Shown here piece by piece: positions 1 to 5,747 of a DNA stretch of 6,789 nucleotides (position 1 is the stretch's first letter; each line of letters opens with the position of its first letter). Source of the stretch: Rhodospirillales bacterium. GTDB taxonomy: Bacteria > Pseudomonadota > Alphaproteobacteria > Rhodospirillales > JASLLV01. The notes under the pieces were generated by a model. The model saw only the letters and a program-made list of their open reading frames with translations, made no database searches and was not told the origin of the DNA. The stretch covers positions 1 through 6,789 of the forward strand of contig JASMAE010000397.1 of the NCBI GenBank assembly GCA_030754475.1, written 5' to 3'. A program made the position numbers and the translations under genes.

Positions 1-61
1 ATTCGAACCTGTGACCTCTGCCTTCGGAGGGCAGCACTCTATCCAGCTGAGCTACGGGTGC
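1..61 (-). tRNA. tRNA-Arg (anticodon CCG), 3' end cut by window edge
   Basis: Read on the minus strand from 61 downwards, the sequence folds as a tRNA. It begins with the acceptor strand GCACCCG, then TA, then a D arm GCTC...GAGT around AGCTGGATA. The anticodon arm has stem CTGCC/GGCAG and loop CTCCGAA (window 23-29), giving anticodon CCG at 25-27. A T-arm start ACAGG with loop TTCGAAT follows. The 3' half of the T stem, the acceptor 3' strand and the CCA end lie outside the window. The anticodon reads CGG arginine codons. The sequence closely resembles the alphaproteobacterial tRNA-Arg(CCG) pattern that I know. No strong promoter is visible in the 25 bases upstream (62-86). Confidence 0.95.
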
Positions 62-85
62 ACGTGCATCCGAGCTTAGCCCAAT

Positions 86-104
86 CCCTGGCAGCGGGCC
101 AGGG
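86..104 (-). terminator. Hairpin downstream of the hydrolase gene, weak terminator candidate
   Basis: CCCTGGC (86-92) and GCCAGGG (98-104) form a perfect 7-bp GC-rich stem with a 5-base loop. It sits 15 bases past the stop codon of the minus-strand hydrolase and before the tRNA, where a terminator would be expected. No run of T follows on the minus strand (ATTGGGCTAAG), so it is not a classical intrinsic terminator. It could equally protect the 3' end of the mRNA or have no function. Confidence 0.4.
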
Positions 105-118
105 CTACGCTCGCGCGC

Positions 119-1186
119 TCAGCGCCCACGCACTTCGGCCCCCAGCTTGGCCGCCCGCGCATCGGCGCCGGACGGCAACGGCGCGCTTGTGTCGTCGAGC
201 CAGGCGGCGATGTCGGCCCACACCGTCTCGGCCTGGAGGTCGCGGAGCAGCATGTGCCAACCCCCTTCATAGAATGCGAGGCGGCGCCGATCGCCCTCGG
301 TCGGCGCCAGCCGGCGCACCATGTCGCGGAAGGACTTATCGGGGATCACCTCATCGTTGGCGCCGAGCAGGATCAGCGTTGGGCCTGGAAGCGCGGCCGA
401 GGACGCGAGGGCTGAGTCCATCAGCTCGACCAGGCCCCAAATCGCGTCGATCCGGGTCCGCTTGATCACCAGCGGATCGCGCCCCAAGGCCCTCAGCATG
501 TCGGTGTTGTCTGACGCCCGGATGTTGAGCCCCTGGCCCGTGAGCTTGAGCCACGGCAGCGTGTGGGCGGCGATCCAGAGCGCGGCCCGCTGGTGGAGCG
601 CCATGGTCGCCCGTCCCCAAACCGCGGGCGCCGACAAGACCACGCCGTCGACCGGCGGCGCATCCGCAGATGCCATCGTCACCATGATCACCGCCGCCCC
701 CATGCTGGCGCCGATCAGGTAGGACGGCCGTCCCGGATGGCGGGCGCGAACGGCGCCGGCGACCGCCTTCAGATCGTCCGCGAGCGCCTCGGTTCCGGGC
801 CAGAGCCCGGGCGTGCCGGCACGCCCGAAGCCGCGCTGGTCGTAGGCGTACACCGCATACCCCCGGTCGGCGAGGTAAAGGCCGGCGCCCTGGAAGAAGC
901 GGGAGTAGTCGTTGAAGCCGTGAAGCGCGATCACGGACGCCTTCACCGGCCCCGCGTCGGGCAGCCAGCGCCGGACGGGCGCCGCCATGCCGTCCGCGGC
1001 GACGAAGGTCTCGGCCCCGAGCGCCGGCTTCGCCACCGGCGGTCCGGGCGGCTCGATCCGGGGTGCGCAGGCCCCCACGGCGGCGGCAAGCACCAGCGCG
1101 GCCGCCCGTCCGGCGGCGCCGAGACGGCCGGTTTTTGCTGTGCGCGGCGCCGGCGATCGCGGCTCGGCATCGAAGTTTGCGGTCAT
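119..1186 (-). CDS. Lipoprotein alpha/beta hydrolase (monoglyceride lipase / lysophospholipase-like, Hydrolase_4 type)
   Basis: This 355-aa protein is probably a serine hydrolase acting on lipid or other ester substrates at the cell envelope. Residues 1-40 form a lipoprotein signal: a basic stretch, a hydrophobic core (about 26-36) and a VGAC lipobox with the lipidated Cys at 40. The hydrolase fold follows: HGFNDYS oxyanion-hole region (89-95), YDQRGFGRAG (115-124), nucleophile elbow GASMG with Ser161, GANDEVIP with acid Asp278, and GGWH with His311. The order and spacing match the S33/Hydrolase_4 superfamily, which includes monoacylglycerol lipases and lysophospholipases; the substrate cannot be read from sequence. 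The catalytic triad is complete, so it is probably active. The ATG at 1186 keeps the whole signal peptide, although no clear Shine-Dalgarno precedes it. It is transcribed divergently from the zf-CHCC/polA pair. Confidence 0.9.
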   Translation of the reverse strand: MTANFDAEPRSPAPRTAKTGRLGAAGRAAALVLAAAVGACAPRIEPPGPPVAKPALGAETFVAADGMAAPVRRWLPDAGPVKASVIALHGFNDYSRFFQGAGLYLADRGYAVYAYDQRGFGRAGTPGLWPGTEALADDLKAVAGAVRARHPGRPSYLIGASMGAAVIMVTMASADAPPVDGVVLSAPAVWGRATMALHQRAALWIAAHTLPWLKLTGQGLNIRASDNTDMLRALGRDPLVIKRTRIDAIWGLVELMDSALASSAALPGPTLILLGANDEVIPDKSFRDMVRRLAPTEGDRRRLAFYEGGWHMLLRDLQAETVWADIAAWLDDTSAPLPSGADARAAKLGAEVRGR

Positions 1187-1208
1187 GGCGCCAAGGCCAA
1201 CGCGAGCG

Positions 1209-1236
1209 TTGATTGTGGAAGAGCATTCGGTATCAT
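1209..1236 (+). promoter_or_regulatory. Sigma-70-like promoter for the zf-CHCC/polA operon
   Basis: TTGATT (1209-1214) and TATCAT (1231-1236) are separated by 16 bases. They match the -35 consensus at 4 of 6 positions and the -10 consensus at 5 of 6. Transcription would start near 1243, leaving about 30 bases of leader before the ATG at 1274. The assignment rests on consensus matching only. Confidence 0.5.
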
Positions 1237-1256
1237 CCGCCCGTCGTTCCGGTCAA
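1229..1256 (-). promoter_or_regulatory. Candidate promoter for the hydrolase gene, overlapping the divergent one
   Basis: On the minus strand, TTGACC (window 1251-1256) is a good -35 match. Sixteen bases on lies GATACC (1229-1234), a poor -10 match. The leader to the ATG at 1186 would be about 35 bases. The -10 overlaps the -10 of the plus-strand promoter, so the two could compete for polymerase. The weak -10 makes this less certain than its partner. Confidence 0.35.
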
Positions 1257-1273
1257 CGCCGCTCGAGCGCATC

Positions 1274-1453
1274 ATGGACCCAGAGAAAACCATCCGTGCG
1301 GAAACCCGCACCGTCCGTTGCGACGGCGGCGGCGGACCGCTCGGCCATCCGGCCGTTTACTTGAAGATCGGCGACGAAGGCGCGATCGTCTGTCCGTACT
1401 GCAGCCGCCGCTACGTTCTCGACAAGGACGCCGATCGGGCGGCAAGCTACTGA
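1274..1453 (+). CDS. zf-CHCC zinc-finger domain protein (NDUFS6-like)
   Basis: This 59-aa protein consists almost entirely of a CHCC zinc finger: Cys16, His25, Cys40 and Cys43, with the last two in CPYC. The GHPAVYL and GAIVCPYCSRRYVL stretches are typical of the zf-CHCC family (Pfam zf-CHCC), which includes the C-terminal domain of mitochondrial complex I subunit NDUFS6. Alphaproteobacterial homologues are known as accessory complex I subunits or zinc-finger proteins of unknown role. A link to NADH dehydrogenase is therefore family knowledge, not something shown by this locus. The ATG at 1274 gives the usual family length; the ribosome site is weak (GAGCGC). The final bases overlap the apparent polA start (CTGA at 1450-1453), so the two genes are probably cotranscribed and translationally coupled. 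Confidence 0.88.
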   Translation: MDPEKTIRAETRTVRCDGGGGPLGHPAVYLKIGDEGAIVCPYCSRRYVLDKDADRAASY

Positions 1454-4233
1454 ACGCCGACAAACCCCGTCACGTCTACCTGATCGACGGATCGGGTTTC
1501 ATCTTCCGCGCCTTCCACGCGCTGCCACCGATGACACGTTCCGACGGGACGCCGGTCAACGCCGTCTACGGCTTCACGTCGATGCTGATGAAGCTGCTCG
1601 ACGACACCGACGCCGATTACATCGCGGTGATCTTCGATCACGCGCGGCGCACCTTTCGTAACGACATCTACCCGGACTACAAGGCCCACCGCCCCGATCC
1701 GCCAGAGGAGCTGATCCCGCAGTTCGCGCTCGTCCGCGAGGCGGTGCGGGCCTTCAACCTCGCCGCCGTCGAAGCCGAGGGGTATGAGGCCGACGATCTG
1801 ATCGCTACCTACGCGCGCCTGGCCCGCGCCGCGGGCGCCGACGTCACCATCGTGTCTTCGGACAAGGACCTGATGCAGCTCGTCAAAGAAGGCGTGGTCA
1901 TGTTCGATGCCATGCGCGGTCGCATGATCGGGCCTGCCGAAGTTCGCGAGAAGTTTGGCGTCGGCCCCGACAAGGTGGTGGACGTGCAAGCCTTGGCGGG
2001 CGATTCCACCGACAACGTGCCGGGTGTGCCCGGCATTGGGGTGAAGACCGCGGCCCAGCTGATCGAGGAATACGGAGACCTCGACACACTTCTCGCGCGC
2101 GCCCCCGAAATCAAGCAGCCCAAGCGCCGCCAATCGCTGCTCGACGAGGCCGAGTTGGCGCGCGTCTCGCGCGAACTCGTCCGCCTCAAGGACGACGTAC
2201 CCATCGACACACCGCTCGATGACTTCGCAGTCAAGGCCCCCGAGGCGGAAGTCCTGCTCGGTTTCCTGAAGGCCTATGGCTTCAAGTCTTTGCTGGCGCG
2301 AGTCCAAAGCCGCCTGCAGGCCCACGTTGCGCCCGGGTCCGCACCGGCGCTAGCGACGGTGCCAGAATCCGGGCCGGCGCCGGAGAACGGCTACGAGCTG
2401 GTCTTGACGACCGACGCGCTGGCCGGTTGGGCCGACGCCGCGCGCGCCGCAGGCCTAGTCGCGGTGGACACCGAGACCACGTCGCTGGACGCCATGCGCG
2501 CCGAGCTGGTGGGGGTGTCGCTGGCGCTGGATGGCGGGCGCGCATGCTACATCCCGCTCGCGCACAAGGGGTCGGCGGATCAGGGCGCGCTCGAGCTCTC
2601 GGGCGCGCCGTCGGAGCACGCCGAGACCCAGCAGATTCCGCTCGCCGACGCGCTCGCAATCCTCAAACCCCTGCTCGAGGATCCGGCCGTCCTCAAAGTG
2701 GGCCAGAACATAAAGTACGACATGCACGTGTTCGTCCGTCACGACGTGCACCCGACGCCGGTGGACGACACCATGGTGCTGTCCTTCGTCCTCGAGGGCG
2801 GCCTACACGGCCACGGCATGGACGAGCTCGCGCGCCTTCATCTCGGTCGCGAGACCATCAAGTTCGCCGACGTGGCCGGGACCGGGAAATCCCGGGTGAC
2901 GTTCGACCGGGTGCCGATCGAGGCGGCGCTCGCCTACGCGGCCGAGGACGCGGACGTCACCCTCGCCCTTCACCGCCTCTTGAAGCCGCGGCTGGTGCCC
3001 GAACGCCTGGTCTCCGTCTACGAGACGCTGGAGCGTCCGCTGATCCCGGTGTTGAGGGACATGGAGCGCGCCGGCATCCGAGTCGACGCTGCGGAGCTGA
3101 AGCGCTTGAGCGCCGACTTCGAAAAGCGCCTCGCCGATCTCGAGGTCGAGGTCCACGCGCTCGCGGGGCACGAATTCAACGTCGGCTCGCCCAAGCAACT
3201 GGGCGAGGTGCTGTTCGACGAGATGAGCATTCCCGGGGGAAGGAGGGGGCGGACGGGCGCGTATGCCACCGGTGCCGACGTGCTCGATGATCTGGCCGCC
3301 CAAGGCATCGAGATCGCGGCCCGGATGCTGGACTGGCGCCAGCTCGCCAAGCTCAAGTCCACCTATGCGGACGCCCTGATCCAAGAGATCAACCCCGAGA
3401 CCGGGCGCGTCCATACGTCCTACGCCATGGCGGGCGCTTCGACCGGCCGGCTCGCGTCGACCGATCCGAATCTCCAGAACATTCCGGTGCGCACCGAAGA
3501 GGGGCGGAAGATCCGCCGCGCCTTCGTCGCCGAAGACGGCCATGTGCTGTTGTCGGCCGACTACTCGCAGATCGAGCTCCGCCTGCTCGCGCACGTGGCC
3601 GGGATCGACGCCCTGAAGTCGGCGTTCGCCAACGGCCTCGACATCCACGCGCTCACGGCCTCGCAGGTCTTCGGCGTGCCCGTGGAAGGCATGGATCCCC
3701 TGGTGCGGCGCCAAGCCAAGGCCATCAACTTCGGAATCATTTACGGGATCTCCCCTTTCGGGCTGGCGCGGCAACTCGGCATCGGGCGTTCGGAAGCGGG
3801 CCAGTACATCGACGCCTATTTCGCCCGCTATCCGGGAATCCGCGAATACATGGACCGCACGGTCGATGGCGCCCGCAAGACCGGCTACGTAACCACCCCA
3901 TTCGGGCGCCGGTGCCATGTGCCCGGGATCCGGGACAAGAGCCCGCCGCGACGCAATTTCTCCGAACGCGCGGCCATCAACGCGCCCCTTCAAGGAGGCG
4001 CCGCCGACATCATCAAGCGCGCCATGATCCGCATCCCAGGCGCGCTGGAAGGCGCCCGACTGAACGCCGTCATGCTGCTTCAGGTGCACGACGAGCTGAT
4101 CTTCGAGGTCCCGGAAGGGGAAGCCGACGAGACTTCGGACGTGGTCCGCGGCGTGATGGAGTCGGCCGCGTACCTGGACGTCCCCCTGGTGGTCGACACG
4201 GGTTGCGGCTCCGACTGGAGCGTGGCTCACTAG
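1450..4233 (+). CDS. polA: DNA polymerase I (5' nuclease, 3'-5' proofreading exonuclease and polymerase domains)
   Basis: With the start placed at CTG 1450, this is a 927-aa family A polymerase; E. coli PolA has 928. It fills gaps and removes Okazaki primers in replication and repair. The 5' nuclease domain (about 1-290) carries Asp13, Asp63, Glu113, Asp115, Asp116, Asp138, Asp140, Asp185 and Asp188, at the same numbers as in E. coli. The proofreading domain is intact: DTE (Asp340/Glu342), NIKYD (Asp424) and YAAED (Tyr496/Asp500). The polymerase domain has motif A ADYSQIELR (Asp704), motif B RRQAKAINFGIIYG (Arg753, Lys757, Phe761, Tyr765) and motif C VHDE (Asp881/Glu882). All three activities are expected. 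The start is unusual: the nearest in-frame canonical codons are TTG 1213 and 1318, which add an Arg-rich tail, or the ATG near 1531, which removes Asp13. CTG 1450 overlaps the zf-CHCC stop as CTGA, so translational coupling is likely. Confidence 0.97.
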   Translation: MNADKPRHVYLIDGSGFIFRAFHALPPMTRSDGTPVNAVYGFTSMLMKLLDDTDADYIAVIFDHARRTFRNDIYPDYKAHRPDPPEELIPQFALVREAVRAFNLAAVEAEGYEADDLIATYARLARAAGADVTIVSSDKDLMQLVKEGVVMFDAMRGRMIGPAEVREKFGVGPDKVVDVQALAGDSTDNVPGVPGIGVKTAAQLIEEYGDLDTLLARAPEIKQPKRRQSLLDEAELARVSRELVRLKDDVPIDTPLDDFAVKAPEAEVLLGFLKAYGFKSLLARVQSRLQAHVAPGSAPALATVPESGPAPENGYELVLTTDALAGWADAARAAGLVAVDTETTSLDAMRAELVGVSLALDGGRACYIPLAHKGSADQGALELSGAPSEHAETQQIPLADALAILKPLLEDPAVLKVGQNIKYDMHVFVRHDVHPTPVDDTMVLSFVLEGGLHGHGMDELARLHLGRETIKFADVAGTGKSRVTFDRVPIEAALAYAAEDADVTLALHRLLKPRLVPERLVSVYETLERPLIPVLRDMERAGIRVDAAELKRLSADFEKRLADLEVEVHALAGHEFNVGSPKQLGEVLFDEMSIPGGRRGRTGAYATGADVLDDLAAQGIEIAARMLDWRQLAKLKSTYADALIQEINPETGRVHTSYAMAGASTGRLASTDPNLQNIPVRTEEGRKIRRAFVAEDGHVLLSADYSQIELRLLAHVAGIDALKSAFANGLDIHALTASQVFGVPVEGMDPLVRRQAKAINFGIIYGISPFGLARQLGIGRSEAGQYIDAYFARYPGIREYMDRTVDGARKTGYVTTPFGRRCHVPGIRDKSPPRRNFSERAAINAPLQGGAADIIKRAMIRIPGALEGARLNAVMLLQVHDELIFEVPEGEADETSDVVRGVMESAAYLDVPLVVDTGCGSDWSVAH

Positions 4234-4294
4234 ACCAGATAGCGGTCGTTCGGATTCGCATGTGGCGATCCACCGGGTACGTGAATCTGGTCTA
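4231..4294. repeat. Perfect 10-bp inverted repeat spanning the polA stop codon
   Basis: TAGACCAGAT (4231-4240) begins with the polA stop codon and is mirrored exactly by ATCTGGTCTA (4285-4294). The 44-base loop contains a smaller hairpin, GTGG-CGAT-CCAC (4262-4273). In RNA this would form a branched stem-loop at the very end of the polA message. There is no T-tract after it, so it could be a 3'-end stabilising structure, a weak terminator or a protein-binding site. Confidence 0.55.
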
Positions 4295-4318
4295 CACTAT
4301 CGAGGTCGAGCGGGTTTG

Positions 4319-4359
4319 CGCGATTGATCGAAACTGCCATGCGGTTCCAATCAATCGCG
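4319..4359. promoter_or_regulatory. Perfect 10-bp inverted repeat upstream of the gene at 4408
   Basis: CGCGATTGAT (4319-4328) and ATCAATCGCG (4350-4359) are exact reverse complements separated by 21 bases. Inside the loop, GAAAC and GTTCC could extend the pairing with one mismatch. The repeat lies 49 bases before the ATG at 4408, so an operator or a leader stem-loop is plausible. The next bases also contain a short GC palindrome, CCGGCGCCGG. No factor can be named. Confidence 0.5.
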
Positions 4360-4407
4360 ATCCGCTCTAGACGCCGGCGCCGGGAATGGGTTGCGAAAGG
4401 GAAAGCG

Positions 4408-4575
4408 ATGCCGATCGAGATCCGTAAACTGGTGTTCACGACGGCCGAGCTTCAAGACGTGGTGGTGAGCCATTGCCTGAGCGGAGACATCCCCCTTCCC
4501 GACGCCGAGATCGAGGGCATCGAGGTCTCGAACGAACCCGAGGCCACCGTGACGATCAACTTCCAGGGTGCCGAA
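4408..4575 (+). pseudogene. 5' fragment of a small conserved-looking gene of unknown function, 3' end lost
   Basis: The first 56 codons look like a genuine gene start: a good ribosome site (AAAGGGA, 4396-4402), ATG at 4408, and an ordered acidic/hydrophobic pattern (MPIEIRKLVFTTAELQ near 1-16, IPLPDAEIEGIEVSN near 28-42, VTINFQGAE to 56). It resembles small uncharacterised alphaproteobacterial proteins that begin with an EIRKLVF-type strand; I cannot assign a function. From about 4567 the DNA is instead the antisense of msrP, identified independently on the other strand. The frame happens to stay open to 4938, giving a 176-residue reading frame, but residues after about 56 are arginine-rich antisense sequence and not a natural continuation. 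The original C-terminus appears to have been removed at the junction. Confidence 0.65.
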
Positions 4576-4578
4576 TTC
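4567..4578. other. Rearrangement or assembly junction joining two truncated convergent genes
   Basis: Plus-strand coding sense ends at FQGAE (to 4575), while minus-strand msrP sense ends at YNNFYEFGT (down to 4567). The shared stretch GGTGCCGAA (4567-4575) fits both genes at once, reading GAE in one and FGT in the other. This suggests a join at short microhomology. A deletion of the 3' parts of two convergent genes would leave exactly this arrangement. An assembly or library chimera would look the same. Confidence 0.6.
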
Positions 4579-4818
4579 GTAGAAGTTGTTGTAGGACGTG
4601 ACGTCGTCGTAAGGCGTCCACTTCTCGTCCGTCTGGTAAAGACCTTGGACGACGCCGTCGAGCTTGGCACGCGCCGCCGCCGTCGGCGTTACGCCTGCGG
4701 CGCCGAACAAAAGCGCGCCTGCGCCCGCGGCGATGAAACGCCGGCGCTCCATGTAAACGTCTTTCGGCGTGATTTCCGAGGTCCGGACGTCGGATCGGCG
4801 CCGTCGTTTGATGATCAT
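4567..4818 (-). pseudogene. msrP: Truncated msrP: N-terminus of the Tat-exported methionine-sulfoxide reductase catalytic subunit
   Basis: MsrP (formerly YedY) is a periplasmic molybdopterin enzyme that, with the haem membrane protein MsrQ, repairs oxidised methionine in envelope proteins. The first 84 residues here are clearly its N-terminus: the SEITPKDVYMERRRF leader (about 14-28), a Tat signal with twin arginines (25-27) and a hydrophobic stretch to about 49, then KWTPYDDVTSYNNFYEFGT (66-84), matching the family's YNNFYEFG motif. The rest of a protein of about 320 residues, including the Moco-binding cysteine and catalytic domain, is absent. Reading instead enters the antisense of the small gene at 4408 and stops near 4351, giving a 155-residue chimera. 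Start ATG 4818 has a good ribosome site (AGGAG, 4828-4832, 9 bases away) and a promoter. It cannot be a working reductase. Confidence 0.85.
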
Positions 4819-4874
4819 GTTGAACCGCTCCTCTTCGTGCCGACGCCCTCGAACCGTTGGGGCCGCGATCCGAA

Positions 4875-4940
4875 GCTTGCGCGTATTTTATCAGTTTCGG
4901 CCATGGGCCCCTCAACAAATCCGATAAAATGCGCGTGAGC
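4875..4940. repeat. Imperfect 23-bp inverted repeat in the msrP-fzlA divergent region
   Basis: The left arm (4875-4897) pairs with the right arm (4918-4940) at 18 of 23 positions. Both share the cores CGCG and ATTTTATC / GATAAAAT. The 20-base centre contains the short palindrome GGCCATGGGCC. The element is the most AT-rich patch of the region and overlaps the msrP promoter candidate. It could be a paired operator or a small non-autonomous palindromic element. Confidence 0.5.
4887..4915 (-). promoter_or_regulatory. Sigma-70-like promoter for the msrP remnant
   Basis: On the minus strand, TTGAGG (window 4910-4915) and GATAAA (4887-4892) are separated by exactly 17 bases. They match the consensus at 4 of 6 positions each. 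Transcription would start near 4879, about 60 bases before the msrP ATG at 4818. The promoter seems intact even though the gene behind it is truncated. Confidence 0.5.
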
Positions 4941-5001
4941 GGAGACGCGCCGACACCGCGTTACGTTGCCGCGTCGCATTCGAATCGCCGCCGTCAACCT
5001 C

Positions 5002-5040
5002 CCTTCGCCCGCCGGAGCGGGCTTCGCGAAGGCGGGGCGA
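5002..5040. repeat. REP-like nested palindrome upstream of fzlA
   Basis: CCTTCG (5002-5007) pairs with CGAAGG (5027-5032), and inside it CCCGC (5008-5012) pairs with GCGGG (5017-5021) around a CGGA loop. CTTCGCGAAG (5022-5031) is also a perfect palindrome. The sequence TTCGCCCGCC (5004-5013) nearly mirrors GGCGGGGCGA (5031-5040), offering an alternative fold. GC-rich nested palindromes of this kind between genes are typical of dispersed repetitive extragenic elements in proteobacteria. Only one copy is visible here, so dispersal is unproven. It lies about 40 bases before the fzlA start. Confidence 0.45.
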
Positions 5041-5078
5041 CGGTTCCGGCCGCCTCGTTTTCGGTGTAAGAGGGGCGC

Positions 5079-5747
5079 ATGCGAACGCTCTATCAGCTCT
5101 GGCTCTCTCCGCAATGCCGCAGGGTGCGGGTCAGTCTGGTCGAGAAGAAGCTTGAGTTCGAGATGCGCGTGGAAAACGTCTGGGAGCGGCGCGAGGCGTT
5201 TCTCGCCATCAACCCGGCGGGCGAGGTGCCGGTTCTTGTCGAGCCCGACGGAATAGCGATCTGCGGGTCCGACGCCATCTGCGAGTTCCTGGAAGAGGTC
5301 CATCCCGAGCCTTCGCTGATCGGCCGCCATCCGCACGAGCGGGCCGAGGTGCGGCGCCTGATAGCCTGGTTCGACCGCAAGTTCAATTCCGAAGTGACGG
5401 AGAACCTGGTCGGCGAGAAGGTGATGAAGCGTTTCCTGCGCCTCGGTGAGCCGGCCACAGGGGCCATTCGAGCGGGGCTCGCAAACGTGCGCATTCACCT
5501 CGATTACATCGCTTATTTGGTCGAGCGCCGGAACTGGCTGGGCGGCGACGAGTTCTCGCTCGCCGACATCGCCGCCGCCTCGCACCTGTCGGCAGTCGAT
5601 TATTTGGGCGACGTCCCGTGGCAGGACCACGAATCCGCCAAGGACTGGTATGCGCGCGTCAAGTCGCGACCCAGCTTCCGGCCGCTCTTGGGCGACACCA
5701 TTCCCGGCTTCGTTCCGGCCAAGCAATACGCAAATCTCGACTTTTGA
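5079..5747 (+). CDS. fzlA: FzlA-like FtsZ-binding protein, glutathione S-transferase fold
   Basis: This 222-aa protein has a GST fold: an N-terminal thioredoxin-like domain (about 1-76; TLYQLWLSPQCRRVR, then NPAGEVPVLVEPDG at 45-58 with the cis-Pro loop, and GSDAICEFLEE at 63-73) and a helical C-terminal domain (about 85-205; LADIAAASHLSAVDYLGDVPW). It ends in YANLDF. The VWERREAF stretch with Trp35 and the acidic C-terminal tail match alphaproteobacterial FzlA. In Caulobacter FzlA binds FtsZ, curves its filaments and drives constriction; it is not known as a classical glutathione transferase. The gene starts with ATG 5079 after a strong ribosome site (AGAGGGG, 5069-5075). A generic GST is the alternative; the fold is certain, the FzlA assignment likely. 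Confidence 0.8.
   Translation: MRTLYQLWLSPQCRRVRVSLVEKKLEFEMRVENVWERREAFLAINPAGEVPVLVEPDGIAICGSDAICEFLEEVHPEPSLIGRHPHERAEVRRLIAWFDRKFNSEVTENLVGEKVMKRFLRLGEPATGAIRAGLANVRIHLDYIAYLVERRNWLGGDEFSLADIAAASHLSAVDYLGDVPWQDHESAKDWYARVKSRPSFRPLLGDTIPGFVPAKQYANLDF

Noticed and set aside
351..1226. Minus-strand 291-residue frame overlapping the hydrolase
   Set aside because: It is the same strand in another frame as the hydrolase and is dominated by Arg/Gly/Ala. The hydrolase frame carries the complete catalytic triad and lipobox.
1213..1449. N-terminal extension of polA from TTG 1213 or TTG 1318
   Set aside because: The extension is arginine-rich, lies out of frame over the zf-CHCC gene, and has no counterpart in PolA proteins as I know them.
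2803..4230. 475-residue minus-strand reading frame opposite polA (and a similar one at 1447-2325)
   Set aside because: These are open only because the opposite strand is GC-rich codons of polA, whose catalytic motifs are all present. The translations show no domain or sensible hydrophobic pattern.
4324..4938. A 204-residue plus-strand protein spanning the whole of 4324-4938
   Set aside because: Codons before 4408 lack a ribosome site. Everything after about 4575 is the antisense of msrP, whose N-terminus is unmistakable on the other strand. Only 4408-4575 looks like genuine coding sequence in this frame.
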